Assembly: GCA_045629725.1 (NCBI GenBank) | Contig: JAZQRT010000072.1 | Span: forward strand, 1-13,847 | Source of the DNA: SIG714 sp045629725 | Lineage (GTDB): Bacteria; Bacillota; Clostridia; Oscillospirales; CAG-272 | Length of the DNA stretch: 13,847 nt | Direction: 5' to 3' | Translations under genes and position numbers: made by a program | In this document: in pieces, positions 6,302 to 13,847 of the stretch | Layout: the number at the start of each line of letters is the position of its first letter | How positions within the stretch are numbered: position 1 is the stretch's first letter | Notes under the pieces: generated by a model | Database searches by the model: none | Told to the model about the DNA's origin: nothing | The model's input: the letters and a program-made list of their open reading frames with translations, nothing else

Positions 6302-7058
6302 CTCAATTCTGATCTTTGTTCTGATATTTGTAAGTGCTCTATTGTATTACGGAGCTTTTGCCGCATCATTTTTAAAAAACTCCAAGGTCAAATGGTGGCT
6401 TTGGCTTGGCGGATGTTTTGTCAATCTGGTACTGATATTTAATAATTATGCAATTAACGGATACGTTCCCTTTGTGTCCATGTTTCAGGTCCTCATATTT
6501 TTGGCGGTATGCTTTTTACCGATCTACTGTTATGTAAATTACGTAGGACGATGCAAGGGATATGAAAGATATTTTATATTTGCTTCGGCGTTAGTGATGA
6601 CAGGTCCTGTGTTTATGGATAAAAATGCGGAGTGGACATTTCCTCCGGCGCTTAATTCACCTTGGTTTGTGCCCCATATACTTGTGTATATGATATCCTA
6701 TTCACTTGCAGTGGTTGCTTTTTTGATGGTTCTTTCGTTCCTCATAAAAGGTGAAAAAAAGGACGGGGATGCAGCTCAGGTGTGTATAAGATGTCTTTTT
6801 CCCTTTATGACCTGCGGAATGTTCTTCGGAGCCATTTGGGCAAATCAGGTCTGGGGAGATTTCTGGAGCTTCGATATCAAGGAATGCTGGTCTCTTGTAA
6901 CTTGGTTGATATATATGTTGTATCTGCATTGTTACAGACGGGCAAGGTTAAAGAAATATTGTCCGATACTTGCTATACTCGGCCTTGTGGGTGTTATCGT
7001 TACCTTCTTCTTCGCGAACGTTATCGGAGGCAGCGATTCAATGCACTCGTACAATTAA
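6294..7058 (+). CDS. ccsA: CcsA/ResC-type haem handling protein with WWD-like motif
   Basis: CcsA-type proteins hold haem on the outer face of the membrane through a tryptophan-rich loop and pass it to apocytochromes, as the partner of ResB. This 254-residue protein has about seven or eight hydrophobic segments. The key loop is WANQVWGDFWSFDIKECWSL at about 182-201: the WGxxWxWDxKExWSL signature is intact except that the third Trp is Phe (F193). Flanking histidines fit the external haem ligands: H128 in FVPHILVY and H251 in the terminal MHSYN. An early GYVPFVSMFQ segment matches the usual PxxNxYES region, with Gln in place of the common Glu. It is shorter than most CcsA proteins. The first cytochrome gene follows after 58 bases, so these two proteins probably serve the two cytochromes downstream. 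Confidence 0.9.
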   Translation: MNNSILIFVLIFVSALLYYGAFAASFLKNSKVKWWLWLGGCFVNLVLIFNNYAINGYVPFVSMFQVLIFLAVCFLPIYCYVNYVGRCKGYERYFIFASALVMTGPVFMDKNAEWTFPPALNSPWFVPHILVYMISYSLAVVAFLMVLSFLIKGEKKDGDAAQVCIRCLFPFMTCGMFFGAIWANQVWGDFWSFDIKECWSLVTWLIYMLYLHCYRRARLKKYCPILAILGLVGVIVTFFFANVIGGSDSMHSYN

Positions 7059-7100
7059 GATAATTTAACATAGCTTTATGTTTCATTATATTTTTAAAGA

Positions 7101-7107
7101 AAAGGAG
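7101..7107 (+). promoter_or_regulatory. Ribosome binding site that favours a GTG start for the propeller-cytochrome
   Basis: AAAGGAG lies nine bases before GTG at 7117. The upstream in-frame ATG at 7078 has no comparable site and would place this purine run inside the coding region. The GTG start also gives a cleaner lipoprotein signal peptide. Confidence 0.65.
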
Positions 7108-7116
7108 ATTTTTGCT

Positions 7117-9357
7117 GTGAATCAATCTAAGAAAAACTCAAAGAAAATGAGCAGAGCGGTAATAAGCGCAATTGTGATCACCGTCTTGACAACACTTGTG
7201 GTTTTGACACTCGTGGCATGTGATCCCAATACACCTGCAACATCTGCCGTTCCTACAGGAACAGTACCTTCCACAACAGGAACCACAGATGCAGCTTTGG
7301 AAAGCCCGTTTTATTCACCCTCCTCTGTAAGCGTTGATGGTGAGGGCAATATTTATGTTGCCGATACAACCAAGAGGACTGTAACCAAACTTTCTCCCGC
7401 GGGAGAAGTACTTGCTGAATATAAGTCTTCCATGACGGTAACAAGAGCGGTGTACCAAGATTCGAAGGTATACCTTCTTGAAGGAGAGCTTGACGGTAAG
7501 CTTACGGTACTTTCTGCTGACCTCAAAAAAGAAACACAGATAGATTTAGGTCATACTCCCAATGATATAGTAATCAATGGAGGAACAGCCTACGTTTCCA
7601 ACCGTTTTGACAATGCAGTCGGCGTATTAGACCTTGCAGCCGGTAAACAGACTACTGAGATCAAGGTTGAAAGAGAACCCCGTTCAATGGTTCTTGTAGG
7701 TAAGGATCTCTATGTAGGATGCTTCCTTACAGGTGATAAATCCAATGCAGATAACGTATCATCAAAGGTTGAGGTTATTGATACAACAACCAATAAGGTG
7801 AAAAAGACCATAGCACTTACAGATGGTTCTCAGAGTGTTATGGGACTTACTGCTTCTCCCGACGGAGCAAAGGTATACGTAACACACCTCGTTTCAAGAT
7901 ATACTTATCCCACAACGCAGCTTGACAGAGGTTGGATCAATACAAACGGATTTACGATCATTGATACAAAGGATTTTTCAACTGTAGCGGTGCTCCTTGA
8001 CGAGCTTGAGCTTGGTGCTTCCAATCCTTGGGACGTTCAGATCTCTGAGGACGGTAAGATGCTCTATTTCTCAATCTCGGGAACACACGAGATCATGACC
8101 GTTAACGTTGAAAAGCTTGAAAAGGCACTCAACGCAGTTGAAAAGGGAAGTAACGATAAGGTTCCCTCGCTTGATAAGGTTGAGGAATATATTCCATTCC
8201 TTGACGGCGCAAAGACACGTTACTCCACAGGCGGTAACGGACTCCGCGATATGACGCTTTCCGGCGGTAAGCTTTACGTTGCTCAGTATTTCTCAGGTGA
8301 CGTAGCAGTTATTGATCTTGAAACAATGGGTGTAACAACACTCAAAGTTGGTGAGCAGGGCGAAGAAGATGCAGTTCGCCTTGGTGAATCACTTTGGTAT
8401 GATGGTAACTACTGCTACCAGAAATGGGAAAGCTGTGCTTCATGTCATCCCGATGCAAGAGCAGATGCCCTTAACTGGGACAACCTCAATGACGGTCTTG
8501 GCAATCCCAAGAATACCAAGAGTATGCTTTTCTCTCACAGAACTCCCCCTGTAATGATCACAGGCGCAAGAGTAAGTGCAGAGCTTGCAGTAAGAAAGGG
8601 TATGTTGTTTATCCAGTATAACGTACTTGAGGAAGAGAAGCTTTGCGCTATTGACGAGTACCTCAAGTCACTTCTTCCCGTTGAGAGCCCCTACCTCAAC
8701 CGTGACGGTTCTCTCACAGAGGCGGCAGAAGTAGGTAAGAAGCTCTTTGAAGAGGTTGGATGTGCAAAGTGTCACCCCGCACCTCTTTATACAGATCTTA
8801 AAAAATATACGTCTCCCTATCTTGGTGAAGACGGAACTTGGGAAAACAGAGATTTTGTAACTCCTACTCTTGTTGAGATCTGGAGATCTGCTCCTTATAC
8901 GTACTTTGGCGGCGAAACAGACATGATAACGATTGTTAAAAAGTTTGCAAACAGAACGCTTACAGACGATGAGGCTGCAAAAATTGCAGAATTTGTACTC
9001 TCTATCGGTATCGTTGGAGAAAAGTACGGTGTTGAACAGGTTCTTTCAACCAAGGATGGCGAAACTCTTTACTGTAACGTAACACCGGGAGCAAAGATCG
9101 ATACCATCAGCGTTCGTAAGCAGTATGCTTCCGCCCCCGATGCATCCATAACTGTTAAGCTTGTTGGAGCAGACGGCAAGGAGATCGCAACAAAGACAGA
9201 GGCGCTTGCAGGTATGACTTATAATACTGCAAAGACTATCACACTTGGATTTGAAGTTCCTTCAGATCTTGCAAAGGGTTCATATCTTGAAGCAGTAATT
9301 ACTGATGCATCCGGAAATGCACTCGCATCGGTATATAAACTTACATACACAGGCTGA
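7117..9357 (+). CDS. Lipoprotein: beta-propeller fused to a di-haem MauG/peroxidase-like cytochrome c (hydrazine synthase beta-gamma-like)
   Basis: From the GTG start this is a 746-residue lipoprotein, with a long basic N-terminus, a hydrophobic helix and lipobox LVAC (C35), then a Pro/Thr linker. Residues about 60-425 are YVTN/NHL-type propeller repeats (for example PSSVSVDGEGNIYVAD and PNDIVINGGTAYVSNRF). Residues about 425-640 form a di-haem unit with CASCH at 440-444 and CAKCH at 549-553; between them are LNWDNLNDGLGNPKNTKS and HRTPPVMITGAR, and after them TPTLVEIWRSAPY, all typical of the MauG/cytochrome c peroxidase superfamily. About 100 residues at the end look like an Ig-like sandwich. 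The order propeller then di-haem equals the beta and gamma subunits of hydrazine synthase joined in one chain. The HDG often seen after SAPY in peroxidases is replaced by YFGG, so peroxidase activity is doubtful. The next gene follows after 20 bases. The reaction is unknown. Confidence 0.88.
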   Translation: MNQSKKNSKKMSRAVISAIVITVLTTLVVLTLVACDPNTPATSAVPTGTVPSTTGTTDAALESPFYSPSSVSVDGEGNIYVADTTKRTVTKLSPAGEVLAEYKSSMTVTRAVYQDSKVYLLEGELDGKLTVLSADLKKETQIDLGHTPNDIVINGGTAYVSNRFDNAVGVLDLAAGKQTTEIKVEREPRSMVLVGKDLYVGCFLTGDKSNADNVSSKVEVIDTTTNKVKKTIALTDGSQSVMGLTASPDGAKVYVTHLVSRYTYPTTQLDRGWINTNGFTIIDTKDFSTVAVLLDELELGASNPWDVQISEDGKMLYFSISGTHEIMTVNVEKLEKALNAVEKGSNDKVPSLDKVEEYIPFLDGAKTRYSTGGNGLRDMTLSGGKLYVAQYFSGDVAVIDLETMGVTTLKVGEQGEEDAVRLGESLWYDGNYCYQKWESCASCHPDARADALNWDNLNDGLGNPKNTKSMLFSHRTPPVMITGARVSAELAVRKGMLFIQYNVLEEEKLCAIDEYLKSLLPVESPYLNRDGSLTEAAEVGKKLFEEVGCAKCHPAPLYTDLKKYTSPYLGEDGTWENRDFVTPTLVEIWRSAPYTYFGGETDMITIVKKFANRTLTDDEAAKIAEFVLSIGIVGEKYGVEQVLSTKDGETLYCNVTPGAKIDTISVRKQYASAPDASITVKLVGADGKEIATKTEALAGMTYNTAKTITLGFEVPSDLAKGSYLEAVITDASGNALASVYKLTYTG

Positions 9358-9377
9358 TTTAGAAAGGAAGGTATAAT

Positions 9378-12300
9378 ATGAAAACAAGAAATAAGAACTT
9401 AAGAGTATTGTTAAGTGCTGTTTCTGTGTTGCTCCTTATTATGACGGTTGTAATGGCATCCTTCTCCTTCTCGGTTTCGGCAGATAATGATGAACCCGAG
9501 GTAAGAGGTACCCTTACGCAGACTATCAAAAAGACTGATGCTAACACAGATCTTCTCAAAACCTTCACAAGCGAAACGAATTATTATATTGTTGTAAGGC
9601 ACAAGCACATGGGCGGTTCCCACTATGCATATACTGATGCTCTTGCTGAGACCAACGGATCTGATGATAGATACAAGGAATACAATTTCTATGCAGGTTC
9701 AAGCATGGTGCTTCTTACAGCAGTTGATAAGGGTGAAACCGTTGAAATATATGAGGATACTCTTTTCAAGTCCAATGCAGGTGTAATCAGAGACCCTGAT
9801 GTATCCAGTGATGGAAAGAGAGTGCTTTTCTCTTACAAAGCAACAACAAATGACGATTTCCATATCTATGAGATGGTTATCGAAACAAAGGAAATGACTC
9901 AGCTTACGTTTGGTTCGGGTAAATCCGATATTGAAGCAAAGTATCTTCCCAACGGAAATATCGTTTTCAATTCCAACCGTTGTGTTCAGACAGTTGACTG
10001 TTGGATCACTCCCGTTCAGAATCTTTATATCATGAACGGTGATGGAACAAATGCTATTCGTGTTGGCTATGATCAGGTTCATACAACGTATCCCACAGTT
10101 ACAAGTGACGGCAGAGTTATTTATACAAGATGGGACTATAATGACAGAACACAGATGTGGGTACAAGGCGTATTCCAGATGTTCCAGGACGGTTCAAATC
10201 AGACTGAGCTTTACGGAAATAACTCTAACTACCCCACAACACTTCTTCATACACGCGAGATCCCCGGTTCCCCCGGAAAGTATATTTCTATCGCATCCGG
10301 ACACCACGTATATCAGCAGGGTAAGGTAGTGATCGTTGATACCAATGTTGACAGAAATGATCCCGATGCTATCAAATATGCAACTAAAGACGGAGCATCA
10401 TTTGGTAAGCCCAACAATATTGACGGCGGAAGCTATACAACCGACGGCGCTGTGTATAAATATCCTTATGCATTCAACGAGTCCGAATTCCTTGTAGCTT
10501 CATCAACAAAGTACGATGGATCTAATACAAAGTTTAATATCTATCTTATGAATACAAAGGGTGCTAAGGTAGTTATTGCCGAAGGTGCCTCAACTCAGGC
10601 TGCGAGCCAGATCGTTCCTGTAAAGGGAGGAGATCCCTTCAATAGACCCAGCTCTCTCAACTATTCTACAGGCACAGGTACTTACTATGTTGCTGACGTT
10701 TACGTTGGAGAAGGAATGGAAGGCGTTGAAAGAGGAACTGTAAAGTATCTCAGAGTTGTTGAGATCGAATACAGAACAACTTCTCTTGGTGCTACATTCC
10801 AGTCAGGAAGCGGAACAGGAGACCCCTTCTCACCTATTGCAACAGGTAACGGTGCATGGGATATCAAGGCAGTTCTCGGTATCGTTCCAGTTGAGGAGGA
10901 CGGATCTTGTATGTTCAAGGTTCCTGCAGATACTCCGATATACTTCCAGCTCCTTGACAAGGATGGACAGATGATCCAGACAATGCGTAGCTGGTCAACA
11001 CTTATGTCGGGAGAGACATACTCATGTGTTGGATGTCACGAGGACAATAATACAACTCCTCTCGGAAATGCTAATGTGACCCTTGCAATGAAGAAGGGTG
11101 TACAGGATCTTCAACCCGATACTTGGATGGGACAGTTTGAGGAATACGAAGGCTTCGATCCTTACAAGGACGATGCGATAGGCTTCTCATATCTCAATAC
11201 CGTTCAGAGAGTTCTTGATAAGAACTGTGTAACCTGTCACTCCAATACAGATGAGTCCATCTCCAAGATCGATGCAACGATGGTTTCAACGATCAGAGAT
11301 GACCTTAAGAATGCAAATTATCTCATCAAACCCTCTGACGTTTGGGCATATACCGTTGACGGAGGCAAATCCGGCACTGCATACGCTCCCTTTGGTGCTA
11401 TTACAAGCTCTCAGAAGGATATCAATACACCCTATAGCGGAAACAAGATCACACTTACAAAGAGCATAAACGTAACAAAATATGACAAGGAAGCATGTGC
11501 TTTCACACTTTGGCTTGAATATTCAGGTACCATTACAGTAAAGGTCAACGGCACAGCTGTGTATACAAGCACAAAGGTGGCTCTTGGCGAAGAATCCGTT
11601 GTTATTGAGAATAAATATTTTGATCTTGGTGAAAACACAGTTACTGTTGAGGTTGATGGCGGTACAAAGTATGTAAATCTTTCTCTTTCAGCATCTGTTC
11701 CCGGTGCATCCGAGGAAGTAACAATTTTCAATAAGGGCGCAACTTGGACCTACAAAACAAGCACATCCTCAAGCTCGGTTTCATCTGACTGGTATAAGGA
11801 TGACTTTGATGATTCTTCTTGGAAGACAGGAAGCGCTCCGTTCGGAAGCTTTGGTTCAACAAAGACTACATGGAATGATTCAAACGGAGATTATATCTGG
11901 CTCAGAACTGAGTTTACTATCGATTCTCTTGATAAGTACAAGGGCGGAGATCTTTATTTCGATATATTCTATGATGACCACTGTACGATCTACATAAATG
12001 AAACAGAGGTATTTTATAATTCTGGTTACAATACAAGCTATGAAAAGAAGATAGCGCAGAAGAAGGTTGATAAGGTTCTTAAGGAGGGTGTAAATACCAT
12101 CGCAGTAAAGCTTGGCGATACAGGCGGCGGACACTTCTTTGATACAGGTATCTTTGTTCTTACAAAGCCTTCCGCAAATCTCCAGACAACAGCAGTGTTC
12201 TCTCTTGAAGGAGCTCCTATTTCTGCTTCAAGAATGATGAGAACGTATCCTCTTTCCTATCTTGTACTTACAGGCTCAAAGCCCAGTACGAACGGTAACC

Positions 12301-13427
12301 AGGAATCAGGTCTTAACTGGATCGGAGATGCTTCCAACAGCTATACAAATTGGATTTCTTCAATGAGTGACCCCGTGGTTCAGAAGCCTTATAAGGCAGG
12401 ATCTTCCAAGAGTGCAATTATTGAAAAGCTTGCATCAGGTCACTGCGGAACCATCAGTGATGAAGAGCTTGCTGTAATCAAGTGTTGGATAGACCTTACA
12501 GTTCCTTGTCACGGTGAATATGACGAGTGCAATACCTTCAATTCGGCTATGCAGCGTCAGTATACTGAAACGGTTAATAAGAGAGCGTATTACGATGCGA
12601 TTGACCGTTACACCAAGCTTTCTATCGCAGGTGTTACATCTCAGAAGGAAGTAAAGATCACCTATGAAGGAAAGAATGAAACAACAGAAGCAACAGGTAA
12701 GGGGCTTGCAACACTTTACGTTGACGGAAAGTATGCAGCAGGCGACAAGGTAACAGTAACTCTTCCCGAGGGAGAGAAGTACGTCTTTGTAGGCCTTAAC
12801 GCCCGTGCAGGAGAAGTTCTTATGTATCTTCCTACAGGAACATGGACGTATAAGTTTGAAAATCTTACAACATGTTATCCCAATACGATGAACAACGTAA
12901 CTTCCTATTCTTACCGTGAAAATACTATCACTGCAAGAATTCCCACTGCAGATGAGCTTGCCCAAACAAGAAACCTTGCTGCGAACATATACGATCTTTC
13001 ATCAGCAAAGGATGCATATCCTCATGCTACGGGATCAAGCGCAACATCAGGTGCACAGTTTGCAGTCAGAAATGCAATTGATGGATTCTATTCCAACCAG
13101 AGTGCGGCAGCTAAGTGGCCCGCAAATGCTTGGAAGCCTTCAACAAGTGAAAAGTCTTCTGAGATCAAGATCGATTTTGGACGCAGTGTTGTAGTAGAGG
13201 AGCTTGTTGTTTATATAACAGGTGATGCAACTCACTATGTTACAGCAACTGTTGTTCTTTCAGACGGTACTGAAATGGAGATCAACCTCAGAGATACCGA
13301 TGAGGGAATGAGCTTTGATCTTGGCGGTAAAACTACAACTTCCATTACCATCAAGAATCTTGTAAAGGCAGATGAATCAAAAGCTGCAGCAATTTCAGAA
13401 GTAAAAGTATTCGGACACGAAGCATAA
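9378..13427 (+). CDS. Exported hydrazine synthase alpha-like di-haem cytochrome c with added sandwich domains
   Basis: This 1349-residue protein has a Sec signal ending near VSADN. Residues about 60-480 form a TolB-like propeller (IRDPDVSSDGKRVLFSYKA, YLPNGNIVFNS, DGRVIYTRWDYNDR). The block GSCMFKVPADTPIYFQLLD, MRSWS, then CVGCHED (haem site 550-554) matches the hydrazine synthase alpha-type middle domain. A second site, VLDKNCVTCHSN (617-621), follows. Two sandwich domains are inserted at about 685-775 and 785-930, the latter of the galactose-binding kind with SSWKTGSAPFG. The family ending KPYKAGSSKSAIIEKL, SDEEL, WIDLTVP lies at about 1003-1045, and a discoidin-like F5/8 domain occupies about 1210-1348. 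Known alpha subunits are around 800 residues, so this one is strongly enlarged. The ribosome binding site is AAAGGAAGG at 9363-9371. It has no lipobox or anchor and probably docks on the lipoprotein before it. Hydrazine chemistry is not implied. Confidence 0.86.
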   Translation: MKTRNKNLRVLLSAVSVLLLIMTVVMASFSFSVSADNDEPEVRGTLTQTIKKTDANTDLLKTFTSETNYYIVVRHKHMGGSHYAYTDALAETNGSDDRYKEYNFYAGSSMVLLTAVDKGETVEIYEDTLFKSNAGVIRDPDVSSDGKRVLFSYKATTNDDFHIYEMVIETKEMTQLTFGSGKSDIEAKYLPNGNIVFNSNRCVQTVDCWITPVQNLYIMNGDGTNAIRVGYDQVHTTYPTVTSDGRVIYTRWDYNDRTQMWVQGVFQMFQDGSNQTELYGNNSNYPTTLLHTREIPGSPGKYISIASGHHVYQQGKVVIVDTNVDRNDPDAIKYATKDGASFGKPNNIDGGSYTTDGAVYKYPYAFNESEFLVASSTKYDGSNTKFNIYLMNTKGAKVVIAEGASTQAASQIVPVKGGDPFNRPSSLNYSTGTGTYYVADVYVGEGMEGVERGTVKYLRVVEIEYRTTSLGATFQSGSGTGDPFSPIATGNGAWDIKAVLGIVPVEEDGSCMFKVPADTPIYFQLLDKDGQMIQTMRSWSTLMSGETYSCVGCHEDNNTTPLGNANVTLAMKKGVQDLQPDTWMGQFEEYEGFDPYKDDAIGFSYLNTVQRVLDKNCVTCHSNTDESISKIDATMVSTIRDDLKNANYLIKPSDVWAYTVDGGKSGTAYAPFGAITSSQKDINTPYSGNKITLTKSINVTKYDKEACAFTLWLEYSGTITVKVNGTAVYTSTKVALGEESVVIENKYFDLGENTVTVEVDGGTKYVNLSLSASVPGASEEVTIFNKGATWTYKTSTSSSSVSSDWYKDDFDDSSWKTGSAPFGSFGSTKTTWNDSNGDYIWLRTEFTIDSLDKYKGGDLYFDIFYDDHCTIYINETEVFYNSGYNTSYEKKIAQKKVDKVLKEGVNTIAVKLGDTGGGHFFDTGIFVLTKPSANLQTTAVFSLEGAPISASRMMRTYPLSYLVLTGSKPSTNGNQESGLNWIGDASNSYTNWISSMSDPVVQKPYKAGSSKSAIIEKLASGHCGTISDEELAVIKCWIDLTVPCHGEYDECNTFNSAMQRQYTETVNKRAYYDAIDRYTKLSIAGVTSQKEVKITYEGKNETTEATGKGLATLYVDGKYAAGDKVTVTLPEGEKYVFVGLNARAGEVLMYLPTGTWTYKFENLTTCYPNTMNNVTSYSYRENTITARIPTADELAQTRNLAANIYDLSSAKDAYPHATGSSATSGAQFAVRNAIDGFYSNQSAAAKWPANAWKPSTSEKSSEIKIDFGRSVVVEELVVYITGDATHYVTATVVLSDGTEMEINLRDTDEGMSFDLGGKTTTSITIKNLVKADESKAAAISEVKVFGHEA

Positions 13428-13446
13428 TCTTCTAAATATTATATTG

Positions 13447-13486
13447 GGCTGTAAAAAACTCAAGTCGGGTTTTTTACAGCCTTTTT
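13447..13486 (+). terminator. Rho-independent terminator of the cytochrome operon
   Basis: GGCTGTAAAAAAC (13447-13459) pairs with GTTTTTTACAGCC (13469-13481); two more inner pairs, one of them G-T, bring the stem to 15 bp with a five-base loop. A run of five T residues follows. It closes the operon 19 bases after the stop of the large cytochrome. Confidence 0.92.
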
Positions 13487-13569
13487 AAGATAATTTAAAA
13501 ACAAACTTGAATTTTGTAGTGCAGATCAGAAAAAAATATATAATTTTCAAAAAAATATTAAAATAACTC

Positions 13570-13598
13570 TTCACAAAATGAAAAAAATGTGATATTAT
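13570..13598 (+). promoter_or_regulatory. Predicted promoter of tsaE
   Basis: TTCACA at 13570-13575 and TATTAT at 13593-13598 are separated by 17 bases, with one mismatch in each box. The surrounding 100 bases are very AT-rich and hold no other gene. A second TATAAT at 13610-13615 has no fitting -35. Confidence 0.55.
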
Positions 13599-13635
13599 TA
13601 GATGTAATATATAATTTTTAGCGGATGGAAAGATA

Positions 13636-13847
13636 ATGGAGAAGACTATTTTTGCAATCGTAACGGAAAGCCCGGAGCGCACTGAGCTTCTTGGCGGACT
13701 ATTTTCAAAGTATTTGGAAAACGGTTCTTTTGTTGCGATGTATGGCGATCTCGGCGCGGGTAAAACAGCGTTTGTCAGAGGTATCGTTGGTAAGATGATA
13801 CCCGAGGCGTATGTGACCAGCCCAACGTATACCATTGTAAATGAATA
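13636..13847 (+). CDS. tsaE: TsaE (YjeE), tRNA t6A-modification ATPase, N-terminal part
   Basis: Seventy codons are visible and the gene runs off the window end. TsaE is the small cytoplasmic ATPase that supports the TsaB-TsaD complex in making N6-threonylcarbamoyladenosine at position 37 of ANN-reading tRNAs. The family pattern is clear: Walker A GDLGAGKT at 37-44, followed by the VTSPTYTIVNE segment at about 60-70 with its invariant SPT. The ATG at 13636 has GGAAAG a few bases upstream. It has its own promoter and is separated from the cytochrome operon by a terminator, so it is an ordinary housekeeping neighbour. In Firmicutes tsaB and rimI often follow, but these would lie outside the window. 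Confidence 0.93.
   Translation, partial: MEKTIFAIVTESPERTELLGGLFSKYLENGSFVAMYGDLGAGKTAFVRGIVGKMIPEAYVTSPTYTIVNE

Noticed and set aside
7059..7116. Possible separate promoter for the two cytochrome genes
   Set aside because: The 58-base gap is AT-rich, but I found no -35/-10 pair at 16-18 bases and no terminator after ccsA, so one transcript from 5504 is simpler.
9699..10166. Antisense and alternate-frame open frames inside the cytochrome and zinc genes
   Set aside because: They lack ribosome binding sites and domain signatures, and lie opposite or within strongly supported genes, so they are shadows of biased codon use.
9378..13427. Calling the operon a true hydrazine synthase, hence an anammox-type metabolism
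   Set aside because: The family signature is clear, but related proteins occur in non-anammox bacteria, no hydrazine dehydrogenase or nitrite reductase is in view, and the genomic style is clostridial.
1..13847. CRISPR array, tRNA or rRNA genes, insertion sequences
   Set aside because: No regularly spaced repeats, transposase-like frames, terminal inverted repeats or tRNA-like cloverleaf stretches were seen on either strand.

Overview
This window looks like the chromosome of a low-GC Gram-positive anaerobe, most likely a gut-type Clostridia member. The signs are AT-rich spacers, strong AGGAGG-type ribosome binding sites, consensus sigma-A promoters, a PSTGD-plus-helix C-terminal anchor, lipobox lipoproteins and a clostridial variant of ZnuA. 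The organism is inferred from style and was not identified by any search.

Layout: (1) 1-375 is the 3' end of a surface-anchored protein, followed by a strong terminator. (2) 476-3528 is a zinc-uptake operon: perfect -35/-10 promoter, a 7-1-7 Fur-family operator on the expected start site, then a Zur-like repressor, ZnuA, ZnuC and ZnuB with overlapping or tight junctions, closed by a 15-bp stem terminator shared with the convergent gene. (3) 3542-5395 on the minus strand holds an AraC-family regulator and, downstream, an AEC-type permease. (4) 5588-13427 on the plus strand is a four-gene unit divergent from the araC gene: a short ResB-like protein, a CcsA-type haem handling protein, a lipoprotein that joins a beta-propeller to a di-haem MauG/peroxidase-like cytochrome, and a 1349-residue exported protein with the plan of the hydrazine synthase alpha subunit and two CXXCH sites. 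(5) After a terminator, a new promoter leads to the start of tsaE, cut by the window edge.

The striking part is region 4. Anammox hydrazine synthase has an alpha subunit (propeller plus two c-haems), a beta subunit (propeller) and a gamma subunit (di-haem, MauG/CCP-like). Here an alpha-like protein follows a beta-gamma-like fusion, and the operon supplies its own two-protein System II cytochrome c maturation machinery. I infer a dedicated four-haem extracytoplasmic complex in a Firmicute. Hydrazine chemistry cannot be claimed, because related proteins occur in bacteria that are not anammox and the substrate here is unknown. The AraC regulator transcribed divergently is a candidate controller.
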